Made by a program: the position numbers and the translations under genes. Under the pieces are notes generated by a model. That model saw only the letters and a list, made by a program, of their open reading frames with translations, was not told where the DNA came from and searched no databases. 64,000 nt of DNA from Bacillus cereus group sp. RP43. GTDB lineage: Bacteria > Bacillota > Bacilli > Bacillales > Bacillaceae_G. The DNA is taken from contig NZ_JARVHQ010000001.1 in NCBI RefSeq assembly GCF_040459645.1, positions 3,534,001-3,598,000 on the forward strand, written 5' to 3'. The stretch's first letter is position 1; each line of letters opens with the position of its first letter. Positions 42,465-50,211 of this stretch are shown one piece after another.

Positions 42465-42517
42465 GTAGGCAAATAACTTATAACAGCCACCTTTTTGGCT
42501 ATGCTTTGGAATCCTAC
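42465..42517 (-). ncRNA. possible small structured RNA segment
   Basis: Read leftwards, GTAGG and CCTAC close a 53-nt segment with an internal AGCC/GGCT hairpin and an A-rich loop. About 110 nt further on is a terminator-like hairpin (about 42338-42361). No promoter was clear and no family is recognised, so this is only a candidate. Confidence 0.25.
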
Positions 42518-42790
42518 TTTACTCTTCAATTCTCCGTATTAAAATGAAATGTAATAACAACTGTACGATTATACAACTTATTCACCTCAATTAAATCAGT
42601 TAAATATTGAGGAAGAGTCGGTTTATCTTTAAAATCATTATGTATTAAGCCCTTTCACAGTGACAATACGCATATTCCCAGTATTTTTCGGACCACAATA
42701 CTATAAAGTAAGACCTAACTCCTTCCTTTTGTACAAATTTTTGATTTACTAAAATTAATTATAACTTTTCCTCTGCCCGAAATGATTCCA

Positions 42791-42842
42791 TACAAAACAA
42801 AAGGGAAATACATATACACTATGTATCTCCCTTTTGTTTTGT
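42791..42842 (-). terminator. mogR terminator
   Basis: A long stem: TACAAAACAAAAGGGA pairs with CTCCCTTTTGTTTTGTA, with inner arms ATACATA/TATGTAT and a 5-nt loop, 12 bp past the mogR stop. The A/T-rich flanks make it effective in either direction. Confidence 0.9.
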
Positions 42843-42853
42843 ACCCAATTTTT

Positions 42854-43801
42854 TTATTGTGTTACGGTCATAACTTGTCCACTACGGTCAACCATAATTT
42901 TCATTTTTCCGTCTTGAGCGTTATATAACCCTAGCTTATGTAGATCTTGTTTGCATTCTTTTACAAAGTAAGGTAATGTACGAATTTGATCGATATCAGA
43001 ACTCGTAATGAAATGAATTAAATGATGCGTCATTTCTTTAATATCATGGACGAGTTCTGCCTTCTCTCGTTTTAATCTTTCATTTTCAGCTCGTAATGAA
43101 TGTAATTCACCTTCAAGACCACGTGCATTCTTTTCATCTTTTGAACGCTCTGCTGCCATACTGGAAAGCTTATAGATTCCCTCCATGAACTGATGCAATT
43201 CGTGTTCTTTCTTGTCACTACATTGACTAATTGTTTCAAAGTTATCCACGATACCGGATATAACTGTTACGAGGCTTTTTTCATTCTCTTCATTTCGAAC
43301 GTCTTCTTTTACTACCTGCTTGCTTTCTTGTTTTATCTCAGCAGTTGTCTCTGTTTCAGGTATATATTTACGTTTTCGTCCCGGTTTTTGTTTCTCAATA
43401 TTTTCAAACGGGATTTCTTGTTTTTTTAATTTATAATACGTATTTTGTAATTGGCTTTCCGTTTTCGGAAAAAGATTCAATTCATTTTTACTAACATATT
43501 TTGAAATATTTGCGATGTTTAAACCGTGACGTTGGCAAAATTGATATACTTCATACAATAGTTCTAGTTCAGACTTCAACCATGTAATCGTTGATTTTTC
43601 ATATACTCGCATACCGCCATTTTTTTCTATATCTATTTGAAATAATACCATTCTATTATATAAATCAATTAGCTCTTCATACTTTATTCGGAATTGTTTC
43701 TCTATTTTTTTGAATTCCGCGTCTAATTTCCTATCGTTCGTTTTATTATTTGACATGTTTTGTAAAAGATTTAATACATTGATTGCTGTGTGGTGATACA
43801 T
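42854..43801 (-). CDS. mogR: MogR-type motility gene repressor
   Basis: 315-aa DNA-binding protein of the MogR family, which in Listeria represses flagellar genes at TTTT-N5-AAAA operators. The N-terminal half is helical (KLDAEFKKIEKQFRIKYEELIDLYNRMV; LSELEL-type LKSELELLYEVYQFCQRHGLNIANISKYV). A Lys/Arg-rich linker KQKPGRKRKYIPE resembles an AT-hook, and a long C-terminal coiled coil (about 210-275) follows. The ATG at 43799-43801 fits GAGGGGAG better than the one at 43820-43822. It has its own promoter and terminator and stands between the amidase and cheV. It likely replaces sigma-D/FlgM-type control here. A MogR-like box upstream suggests autoregulation. Confidence 0.9.
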   Translation of the reverse strand: MYHHTAINVLNLLQNMSNNKTNDRKLDAEFKKIEKQFRIKYEELIDLYNRMVLFQIDIEKNGGMRVYEKSTITWLKSELELLYEVYQFCQRHGLNIANISKYVSKNELNLFPKTESQLQNTYYKLKKQEIPFENIEKQKPGRKRKYIPETETTAEIKQESKQVVKEDVRNEENEKSLVTVISGIVDNFETISQCSDKKEHELHQFMEGIYKLSSMAAERSKDEKNARGLEGELHSLRAENERLKREKAELVHDIKEMTHHLIHFITSSDIDQIRTLPYFVKECKQDLHKLGLYNAQDGKMKIMVDRSGQVMTVTQ

Positions 43802-43885
43802 AATCTGTGCCACTCCCCTCATCCTTTCACAATTCTCATCGGACTCCCATGTCTTTTAAGAAAATAGAAATTTCCACATATCCAT

Positions 43886-43913
43886 ATTATAACATTTCGA
43901 AATTATCTGTCAA
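43886..43913 (-). promoter_or_regulatory. sigma-A promoter of mogR
   Basis: Read leftwards: TTGACA (43913-43908), 16-bp spacer, TATAAT (43891-43886). Both hexamers match consensus perfectly. Transcription should start near 43879, about 80 nt before the ATG. Confidence 0.85.
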
Positions 43914-43961
43914 ATAATTAACATACAAAAGGGTATGAAAAGTCTATAAATAATAGAAAAA

Positions 43962-43974
43962 TTTTTTGAGAAAA
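43962..43974. promoter_or_regulatory. MogR-like box upstream of mogR
   Basis: TTTT-TTGAG-AAAA, fitting TTTT-N5-AAAA, about 50 bp upstream of the mogR -35 box. The distance to the -35 box is close to that seen at the flagellin promoter (55 bp). AT-rich surroundings make chance matches likely. Confidence 0.4.
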
Positions 43975-44270
43975 TATTAAAAAATGCAATACAACATAAT
44001 ATTATATCGATAAAATATGTTTAATTATATTATATGGTATTTCCAATTTAATTTCACCGAAAAAGTTTGCGCTATCACGAAATCTTACTCTACAATCCAG
44101 TGACATTATCTCTTATATTTTCAAGTAGTAAAGATGAGAAAAAACAATTAAATCTATCTATATTTCCAAATATAAAAACAACTAAAAAGACGAAAAAAAC
44201 TATGAATATACACAGCCGCAACTACATTAGAAACGTTCAATTTTTCTGCCTTTATAGAACATGGGATACT

Positions 44271-44309
44271 AAAAAGGAACTAACCAGTACTACTACAATG
44301 GCTAGTTCC
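44271..44309 (-). terminator. terminator of the cheV transcript
   Basis: Read leftwards, GGAACTAGCCA pairs with TGGTTAGTTCC over 11 bp (one G-U) and is followed by TTTTT. It lies about 190 nt past the cheV stop, with the repeated element (44341-44488) between them, so that element belongs to the cheV 3' UTR rather than to mogR. Between this terminator and the mogR promoter (43914-44270) nothing is recognised apart from the MogR-like box. Confidence 0.85.
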
Positions 44310-44340
44310 TCAATTTTAGCTAATAAGAAAAGAATGTAAG

Positions 44341-44488
44341 CCTGTTCATCAACAACTCGGCCTCCCTCTTCTTTAACTTACCTAAAACCCACTTCATATC
44401 TCTGTTCTTACTACGCACAGGGCACTTTTAAGTACTAACCGCTTCCTCTCTTGGCTGGAGCCTCTCTCCCAACTAAAAAAGAGCTTTT
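44341..44488 (-). ncRNA. copy A of repeated flagellar-locus RNA-like element (cheV 3' UTR)
   Basis: Read leftwards from just after the cheV stop: a T-run, GGGAGAGAGG, 20 nt, CGGTTAGTACTTAAAAGTG, then 36 nt after CGG to GAGATATGAAGTGGGTTTTAGG, and a GGAGGCCGAG end block. The T-rich start (CTCTTTTTT) can pair with AAAGAAGAG near the right end, a possible closing stem. A small stem with GTACT/AGTGC arms lies inside. It matches copies B (46156-46354), C (59325-59480) and, more weakly, D (23581-23720). Confidence 0.7.
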
Positions 44489-44498
44489 CAAAACTTTT

Positions 44499-45407
44499 TT
44501 ACAACACTAACTTATCAACTAAACCAATTAACTCTTGAATATCAGGCTTACTCACTTGAGCATTCGCTCCAACTGCCTCACCTTTATGGAACAACTCATT
44601 CGTAATTAATGAAGAGAAAATAATAACTGGTAATTGCTTCATTACTTCACTATCTTTAATTACTTTTGTTAAATGATGTCCATCCATTTTCGGCATTTCA
44701 ATATCTGTAATAAGCAGATGAATATGTTCAAACATTTTTTCATCTTGCTCTTTTGCTAGTTTTTCAATTTGCGCTAACGCTTCTGCACCATTGCTGAAGA
44801 AGTTCATTTTCGTATATCCAGCTGATGATAATGTTTCTTCTAATATTTGGCGAAGCATCGCTGAATCTTCCGCAATATAAATCACCTTTTCAGCTCGATC
44901 TGTTTTTTGCTCTAATCCTGAAAGTGATTTATTGTCATAACCAGTACCACTAATTTCACAGACAATTTTTTCATAATCTAATAATAAAATGATTTTCCCA
45001 TCTAGTTTTACAATACCAGATGTCGTTTCTTCTAATCCCATAGATAATGAAGCTGGTTCATCAATTTGTTCCCACGAAATACGCTGAATACGATGTACTT
45101 CATCAACACGGAAAATAACTTTCATTTGGTTTAATTCTGAAATGATAAATTTCGTTTGATCAAGTGGTTTTGTCGATCTTAAATTAAGAGCCGTTGCTAA
45201 GTTAATAACAGGTAAAATTTCACCACGTACTTGAACAACACCTTCAACTGCATGATGAGATTCTGGCACAGTTGTAACAGGGAATGGATTAATAATTTCA
45301 CGCACTTTCATTACATTGATACTAAATAAATTTTCACCAACAGTATAAGTTACGATTTCTAATTCGTTTGTTCCACTTTCTAATAAAATACTTTGTGCTT
45401 GTGACAT
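44499..45407 (-). CDS. cheV: chemotaxis protein CheV (CheW-receiver fusion)
   Basis: 302-aa coupling protein. The N-terminal CheW-like domain (about 1-150; EIVTYTVGENLFSINVMKVREI, VVQVRGEILPVINLATAL) joins receptors to CheA. The C-terminal response-regulator domain (about 168-300) has acidic IAEDSA, the phospho-accepting Asp in LLITDIEMPKMDGH, and Lys in QVSKPD. It supports receptor adaptation. AAGGGGAG precedes the ATG. It is preceded by the FliG-C-like gene with its own terminator, and followed by a repeated RNA-like element before its terminator. Confidence 0.96.
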   Translation of the reverse strand: MSQAQSILLESGTNELEIVTYTVGENLFSINVMKVREIINPFPVTTVPESHHAVEGVVQVRGEILPVINLATALNLRSTKPLDQTKFIISELNQMKVIFRVDEVHRIQRISWEQIDEPASLSMGLEETTSGIVKLDGKIILLLDYEKIVCEISGTGYDNKSLSGLEQKTDRAEKVIYIAEDSAMLRQILEETLSSAGYTKMNFFSNGAEALAQIEKLAKEQDEKMFEHIHLLITDIEMPKMDGHHLTKVIKDSEVMKQLPVIIFSSLITNELFHKGEAVGANAQVSKPDIQELIGLVDKLVL

Positions 45408-45470
45408 AAAGGTGTCGCTCCCCTTTCGTTAATTCCGTATATCTAATTATTAAGCTTTAATAAATCCCAA

Positions 45471-45509
45471 AAGTCAACTATCTATATGAAAAATATAGAT
45501 AGTTGACTT
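45471..45509 (-). terminator. terminator after the FliG-C-like gene
   Basis: A perfect 17-bp stem (45471-45487 with 45493-45509) and a 5-nt loop, 40 bp past the stop at 45549. Read leftwards it is followed only by a short T-run, so it may also stabilise the 3' end. Confidence 0.75.
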
Positions 45510-45548
45510 AGCCTTATAGTTTTAAAATAATAAAAACAGTGGTAAGAC

Positions 45549-46034
45549 TTAATCTTGTATAAACGAAGCTAGTGCTTCTAGTAACACTTCTTGTGCTCCT
45601 ACAATTTCTGTCGGCATTGCTTCCCATTTTTTTGAAAGCTCTGTTTCCACTCTCACTCTAAGCTCTGAATTCATTTCTTCTAGCACATATTCCTTCGTCG
45701 CTATATCAACATCAAGGAGTGCAAGTGCATATAATTCCGGATCGTTTATTTTTTTAAATACTTGTTTCAATACCGCCGGTGCTATATGTTTTAACTTTTC
45801 AATGTGAATTTCCTTATCCGAAAATAGTAACTCATATTGAATAAACGTAACATTTTCTTTAATCACTTTAAAATAGCAATTATTCTTTTTATCATTTACA
45901 AAATAACCGTTCGGATCTGTAATAATACTCTCTACTTGACGTATTAAATTAGGCAAACTACTCGCCGTCATTACAGTACGTTGCTCAACCTCACTTGGCG
46001 AAATGAATGTAACGCGATACTTATTCTGCGCCAT
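45549..46034 (-). CDS. orphan protein with FliG C-terminal-like domain
   Basis: About 161-aa cytosolic protein. The first 85 residues are beta-rich (KYRVTFISPSEVEQRTVMTA, NNCYFKVIKENVTFIQYEL). The second half looks like the FliG C-terminal stator-contact domain: a run with KINDPELYALALLDVD, EYVLEEMNSELRVRVETEL and AQEVLLEALASFIQD lines up without gaps with the FliG segment from DDLAKAL to the C-terminal AQQ helix. A true fliG is at 52182-53186, so this is an additional protein. The start is uncertain: the ATG at 46032-46034 is preferred to that at 46043 because of the spacing from AAGGAG. The name is inferred; there is no direct evidence of motor interaction. Confidence 0.6.
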   Translation of the reverse strand: MAQNKYRVTFISPSEVEQRTVMTASSLPNLIRQVESIITDPNGYFVNDKKNNCYFKVIKENVTFIQYELLFSDKEIHIEKLKHIAPAVLKQVFKKINDPELYALALLDVDIATKEYVLEEMNSELRVRVETELSKKWEAMPTEIVGAQEVLLEALASFIQD

Positions 46035-46155
46035 CCTCCTCATCTCTCCTTTTATATAAACTTAGTCTAATTGTACAATATAGCACAACTATCTTAAATT
46101 AATCTATATCTATTTAAAATCACTGCTTATAGACCCTATCTTCAAAGAGAGAAGA

Positions 46156-46354
46156 GGCGCACCACCACAATTGACTTTCGGCCTCCTCAACTAAAAACCT
46201 AGAACCCATCAATCTCATTCATGGCTCCTCACCTCTTCAGCTACCTTAAAACCACTTGATATCTCTAGTATTACAACATCATGCGAGCCACTTATAAGCA
46301 CTAACCGCTACTACTCATCGCTGGGCCCTCTCTCAAAACCTAAAAAGAAAGCTT
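46156..46354 (-). ncRNA. copy B of repeated flagellar-locus RNA-like element
   Basis: Directly after the stop of the gene at 46355, read leftwards: CTTTCTTTTTAGG, GAGAGAGG, then 20 nt from GAGAG to CGGTTAGTGCTTATAAGTGG, then 39 nt from CGG to GAGATATCAAGTGGTTTTAAGG, GAAGAGG, and an end block GGCCG then CAATTGTGG and GCGCC. The T-rich start CTTTTTAG can pair with CTGAAGAG. About 50 nt are inserted before the end block relative to A and C. It lies upstream of the FliG-C-like gene, possibly in its leader. Confidence 0.7.
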
Positions 46355-46690
46355 TTAAGCCCCTTTCAGCAACTCAATGTTATTGAACCAAAAAGCAAGC
46401 TGCTGATCCGTAATATCCGGCAACATAACGAAAAACTCCCGGCACTTCATCTCATCTTTAAACAGTTGATACTTCCAAACACCATTACTACCAATACTTA
46501 CGAAATAAAACTCGTGTATACGGCCAATGACTGCTTGTTTTTCACCAAACGAATATGGAGGCACTTGTTTGATTTCGAATTGATCTGGTAAATATACATG
46601 CTCTTCTCGTTCTATTTTTAACACTTGCTCAGCAAGCTCACGTTTATTTTTGAAAAAAGGCAATTGTAAAATTCGCTCTTGTCTTGTCAT
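46355..46690 (-). CDS. uncharacterised 111-aa protein of the flagellar locus
   Basis: Not recognised. A small soluble protein without membrane segment or signal. An N-terminal helix (QERILQLPFFKNKRELAEQVLKIEREEH) is followed by a beta-rich part (VIGRIHEFYFVSIGSNGVWKYQLF) and ITDQQLAFWFNNIELLKGA at the end. It lies 50 bp downstream of flgE on the same strand, so it is probably co-transcribed, and is directly followed by the repeated element B. AAAGGG is 12 nt before the ATG. A flagellar accessory role is inferred from position only. Confidence 0.7.
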   Translation of the reverse strand: MTRQERILQLPFFKNKRELAEQVLKIEREEHVYLPDQFEIKQVPPYSFGEKQAVIGRIHEFYFVSIGSNGVWKYQLFKDEMKCREFFVMLPDITDQQLAFWFNNIELLKGA

Positions 46691-46739
46691 ACGAATATAA
46701 AACCCTTTCTACTACGTTACAATTTTTCTTTACGATTTA

Positions 46740-47963
46740 TTATCGAATTAAGTTCACAACTTCATTTAATACTTCATCTGAAATTTTGATTACTTTCGCA
46801 TTTCCTTGGAATCCGCGTTGGTATAACATTAAATCAACGAATTCTACAGATAAATCTACGTTTGCACCTTCTTGTGCACTACCGCGTACTTTTCCTGCAC
46901 CATTTTGGCCAGATACGCCCATTGCTAAAATACCAGTTGTATTTGTCGCTGTATAGTTACCATTACCAGTTTTCATTAAGCCGCCTTCGTTCGGGAACAT
47001 TGCAACAGCTAATTGACCCGCAGCTTTCATACTTCCATCAGAATATTTCACCATCACATATCCACCGTCAGCAATAAAGCAATCTTTAACAGTCGCTGCT
47101 GCTCTACCATCTACGTTTGTTACTGCTAATGTTTTCTCTGTCGGATGGTTTGTTAATTTACTAAAATCTAAATTTACTGTTCCGCCATTAAATGGAATAG
47201 CTGCTCCAGGGTTTGTCTGGTTTGGATTTCCTACTGCATCAAACGTCATTTGACCATTTGCATTTGGAACATCTTCAAACGTTGTTGCTTTTTTCGAATC
47301 GTTACGCATCTGTACTTTATATGTATAATTATGTTCACTAGTTTGTGTAAACTCTACACGCATTGTCCATGTATTACCGGCATCATCGTATACAGGCAAT
47401 TCTTGCGTAATCTGTTTTGCATCGGCTGGAATATTCCCTCCAACGACTCCTTTTGACGTTCGAATACCACCGATTGCTGATCCCATTGGAATTTGCAACG
47501 GTCCTGGGATACCAGATAAGTCAACATTACCAGTTGCTGGATCCGCTGGATAAGCGAATACATATTGCCCTTCTGTATTCGTAATATAGTAATCTGAAGA
47601 TATTCCAAATGTACCTTTACGCGTAAATTCCGTGTTGCCGCCTTTTGAATCGCCAACCACGAAGAAACCATTACCTTCCATTGCTGCTTGTGTTTTACCA
47701 CCAGTTAGCGTAATTGTACCATCGCTATAATCCGTAACTGTTCCGCTCATTTTCACACCGTTACCGATACTTTTTGGGTTCGTCCCTGCGTATCTCTCGT
47801 CGCCTTTTGCACCAATTGAATTGTTGTACAGTAAATCATCAAACATTGCTTTTTGTTTTTTATAACCAACTGTTTGTGCATTGGCAATATTATTTGAAGT
47901 TACACTTAATGCATTTTGTGTTGCATTCATCCCTGTAATACTTGTATATAACGCTTTAATCAT
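46740..47963 (-). CDS. flgE: flagellar hook protein FlgE
   Basis: 407-aa hook subunit. The N-terminal axial motif is MIKALYTSITGMNATQNALSVTSNNIANAQTVGYKKQK (positions 1-38). The middle has the hook-type FFVVGDSKGG and GxxTEFTRKGTF signatures, and the C-terminus the EGANVDLSVEFVDLMLYQRGFQGNAKVI helix. The length is between rod proteins and large hooks, and the position directly after flgD supports hook rather than rod. AAGGAG precedes the ATG. Confidence 0.94.
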   Translation of the reverse strand: MIKALYTSITGMNATQNALSVTSNNIANAQTVGYKKQKAMFDDLLYNNSIGAKGDERYAGTNPKSIGNGVKMSGTVTDYSDGTITLTGGKTQAAMEGNGFFVVGDSKGGNTEFTRKGTFGISSDYYITNTEGQYVFAYPADPATGNVDLSGIPGPLQIPMGSAIGGIRTSKGVVGGNIPADAKQITQELPVYDDAGNTWTMRVEFTQTSEHNYTYKVQMRNDSKKATTFEDVPNANGQMTFDAVGNPNQTNPGAAIPFNGGTVNLDFSKLTNHPTEKTLAVTNVDGRAAATVKDCFIADGGYVMVKYSDGSMKAAGQLAVAMFPNEGGLMKTGNGNYTATNTTGILAMGVSGQNGAGKVRGSAQEGANVDLSVEFVDLMLYQRGFQGNAKVIKISDEVLNEVVNLIR

Positions 47964-47979
47964 AACGTATGTACACTCC

Positions 47980-48558
47980 TTATGAATTTGTAGTTTTTAC
48001 TTCTTCAGTTACTTTTTGATCGTCTTTCTTTGCATCTTCTGGATTCGTTTCTCCAATCGGTTTATCAGACACTCTTTCAACGAAACGAAGGGATACAACT
48101 TTATTATCAATAACGAGCTGTACTTCGTTATTTTCTGCAAGGCGAACTGTCTCTACTTGACCAGTTACTTTTTTACCGTCACCGTCAACACCTCTTACAT
48201 ACTTCCCTAAAAACTTCATTCCACCATCAAGCGCTGTCGAATACATCGTCGTTCTTAAAGAGTCAACTGCTTTTGTCATATTCTGCACTTGTTCCATAAG
48301 AGATAACTGCGCTGTCTGATTCATCATTTGATTCATATCCATCGCATTGAATGGATCTTGGTGCTGGAAACTCGATAAAAACAATTTTAGGAAATCATCT
48401 TTCCCCATTACCCCAGGAGTCTTTTGCCCTCCTGCTGAAACTCCATTTGTTTGTTGAACTGGCGATTGCACACCGTTAACAGGTGCATTACTTTTTTGCG
48501 CTCCTGCCTGCAATGGAATATGATTTGTACTCGTTGTGTTTAATCCAACTGTTGGCAC
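47980..48558 (-). CDS. flgD: flagellar hook capping protein FlgD
   Basis: 192-aa scaffold for hook assembly. The diagnostic segment is GKDDFLKLFLSSFQHQDPFNAMDMNQMMNQTAQLSLMEQVQNM (about residues 52-95), followed by a short beta region with GKYVRGVDGDGKKVTG. The start is GTG (48556-48558), eight bases after GGAGG. It lies between fliK and flgE, as expected for the hook operon. Confidence 0.94.
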   Translation of the reverse strand: MPTVGLNTTSTNHIPLQAGAQKSNAPVNGVQSPVQQTNGVSAGGQKTPGVMGKDDFLKLFLSSFQHQDPFNAMDMNQMMNQTAQLSLMEQVQNMTKAVDSLRTTMYSTALDGGMKFLGKYVRGVDGDGKKVTGQVETVRLAENNEVQLVIDNKVVSLRFVERVSDKPIGETNPEDAKKDDQKVTEEVKTTNS

Positions 48559-48561
48559 GCT

Positions 48562-49671
48562 TTATTCCTCCAATAATCCTGCAAATTCTTTCGATTCTTG
48601 TTTCTCTTGCTTCGTACTTGCTAATTTTTGTTTTTGCCTTTGCTCTTGTTCTCGCTGTTCTTTACGTTGTTCATCTTTTTCTGAATAACTTATTTGAATA
48701 TTAATTTCTTTTTCTTTTAATTTCAGCTTCAATTCGTCAAAAATTATTTCAACACGCTTTTTCGCATCGTGTTTTTCCATTTCTACATGGACTTCAATTT
48801 GATCTCCATGCTTTTTCATAAATACAGTTAATGAACCAAGTTTCTCTGGATTTAGCTGGAATAAAACACGTTCTTGTTTCACTACAAACTTTTGCAGAGC
48901 CTCTACTTGTGCTTCCATTTTCTTGCCTAAGTCAGGTAATGTAACCTTCTCAGCTCCACTATTTTGTTTTCCTATTTGATCAGTCCCAGTTGCCTTATTT
49001 AATAATTCTGCTCCCGTCGAACTTGAATCGTTTAATTGATCGACTTCTGGTAACTCTAACTTCACATCATCGCTTTCAGCTTTCTGGAGTTCTACTTCCT
49101 TGGACTCCTCTTGTTTCTTTGCGATATTACAAGTTTCTGTTTCTACGATTTTTAATACTTGCAACGTTTGCTCTGGCATCGTCACCTTGTCTAGCGCCAT
49201 TTGCATTGTATCTTCTAAACATATGGCATTTTTAATATTCATGTTAGAAAAAAGCTCTTGTAATTGCTGTAATTCAGCTGCGGGCAATTCGTTCAGTTTA
49301 ATATTTCCGTATTCTTTATATAACGCCTGTATTTTTTGTATGTATTGATATAACAATTCTGGCTGCACACGCAATTGCTCAATTGCAACCATCTGCTCAG
49401 ATACAGCTAACAATAACTGTTCTGTCTCTTTCTTTTCTTCTTTCTTTACACTCGGTTCTTCTTTCGTTACCGTTTTTTTTGCGAGAAGATATTCTTTCTT
49501 CTCTTCTTCTGGTGCTTCTTCTCGTTTCGGTTTCTCCGTTTTCGGCTGTTTTTTATTTTCAATTCTCATTGTATTATCAAATGAAGAATTTTCATTTTTC
49601 GATTGTACTTCTAGCCCTTTGTCTTTTTGCGGAGGTAAACTTTGCTGCACCGGTAATACAAATTGTATCAC
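48562..49671 (-). CDS. fliK: flagellar hook-length control protein FliK
   Basis: About 369-aa secreted ruler. The N-terminal half is Lys/Glu-rich and low in complexity (KKQPKTEKPKREEAPEEEKKE), as in ruler domains. The C-terminal Flg_hook domain (about 255-335) has VLFQLNPEKLGSLTVFMKKHGDQIEVHVEME, the usual FliK signature. The GTG at 49669-49671 is spaced correctly from AGGTGG, while a GTG at 49680 overlaps that site. It lies between fliJ and flgD. Confidence 0.88.
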   Translation of the reverse strand: MIQFVLPVQQSLPPQKDKGLEVQSKNENSSFDNTMRIENKKQPKTEKPKREEAPEEEKKEYLLAKKTVTKEEPSVKKEEKKETEQLLLAVSEQMVAIEQLRVQPELLYQYIQKIQALYKEYGNIKLNELPAAELQQLQELFSNMNIKNAICLEDTMQMALDKVTMPEQTLQVLKIVETETCNIAKKQEESKEVELQKAESDDVKLELPEVDQLNDSSSTGAELLNKATGTDQIGKQNSGAEKVTLPDLGKKMEAQVEALQKFVVKQERVLFQLNPEKLGSLTVFMKKHGDQIEVHVEMEKHDAKKRVEIIFDELKLKLKEKEINIQISYSEKDEQRKEQREQEQRQKQKLASTKQEKQESKEFAGLLEE

Positions 49672-49681
49672 TACATCCACC

Positions 49682-50092
49682 TCATCCGTTCATACACATT
49701 TTTAAATCAAGAAGCATTTTTTCTTCTAATTTTTCTTTTACTTTCGCAAGCTTCTTACAATCTTCTTGATACATTTCATCAATGATACGTTCTTTTTCTT
49801 TTATTTGTTCTAAAAGGCTTTCATTTTTTTGAATAAAACCTTCCGTTTTTTTAATTTTCCGATTCCATTCTTCTATTCTTTCAGGTGAAAATGTATGTGA
49901 AGACAGCATACCAGCCATAATACGTTGCCCAGTTTGTACGACTTTACTACGTGATTTTACAACATACAGATCATATTCTTTTTTTTGTTCTATTTTTCTT
50001 TTTTCAGCTGTTAGTTCGTACACTTCTTTCAAGATTTGTTCTTTCTCTTGATTAATCTGCAATTTTATCGTGTCGTACTGCTGCTTATCCAC
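49682..50092 (-). CDS. fliJ: FliJ-like flagellar export chaperone
   Basis: 136-aa, almost entirely coiled-coil protein, the size and structure of FliJ, which escorts FliI and FlhA. Seen: IKLQINQEKEQILKEVYELTAEKRKIEQKKEYDL and IEEWNRKIKKTEGFIQKNESLLEQIKEKERIIDEM. FliJ sequences are poorly conserved, so the name rests on position (directly after fliI) and coiled coil. The start is GTG (50090-50092), about 12 nt after GGAAGGGG; a 5-codon ATG reading frame overlaps this start. Confidence 0.75.
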   Translation of the reverse strand: MDKQQYDTIKLQINQEKEQILKEVYELTAEKRKIEQKKEYDLYVVKSRSKVVQTGQRIMAGMLSSHTFSPERIEEWNRKIKKTEGFIQKNESLLEQIKEKERIIDEMYQEDCKKLAKVKEKLEEKMLLDLKMCMNG

Positions 50093-50179
50093 CCGTTTTC
50101 ATAGCCCCTTCCTATTATAACGTTCCCTTTTTCTATTATATAGTTTTTTTACAAAAAAATCTGTGAAATATTAAAAACA

Positions 50180-50211
50180 AAAAAATAAGACCTCAAAGGG
50201 CGAGATCTTAT
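50180..50211 (-). terminator. terminator-like hairpin after fliI
   Basis: Read leftwards, ATAAGATCTC pairs with GAGGTCTTAT (one wobble), followed by a run of T. The fliI stop codon (50208-50210) lies in the first arm. It separates fliI from fliJ inside the fli-flg operon and probably lowers expression of the downstream genes. Confidence 0.75.

Larger units (their letters stand above)
42090..42853. other. 764-bp intergenic region between amidase and mogR
   Basis: Contains, from left to right: a roughly 200-nt amidase leader, the amidase promoter (42305-42334), a small terminator-like hairpin with CTTACA/TGTAAG arms and seven T (read leftwards, about 42338-42361), a 10-bp inverted repeat (42384-42413), a small structured segment (42465-42517), about 250 bp where nothing is recognised, and the mogR terminator (42791-42842). 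No supported coding sequence was found. Confidence 0.55.

Noticed and set aside
42465..42517. c-di-GMP (GEMM-type) riboswitch before the amidase
   Set aside because: The AAAGC and GCC strings looked suggestive, but the consensus helices and the tetraloop-receptor parts are missing, and the segment lies upstream of the amidase promoter.
44067..44339. 90-codon rightward reading frame between mogR and cheV
   Set aside because: It starts at TTG without a ribosome binding site, has an odd Lys/Thr/Ser composition and runs against the cheV terminator hairpin at 44271-44309.
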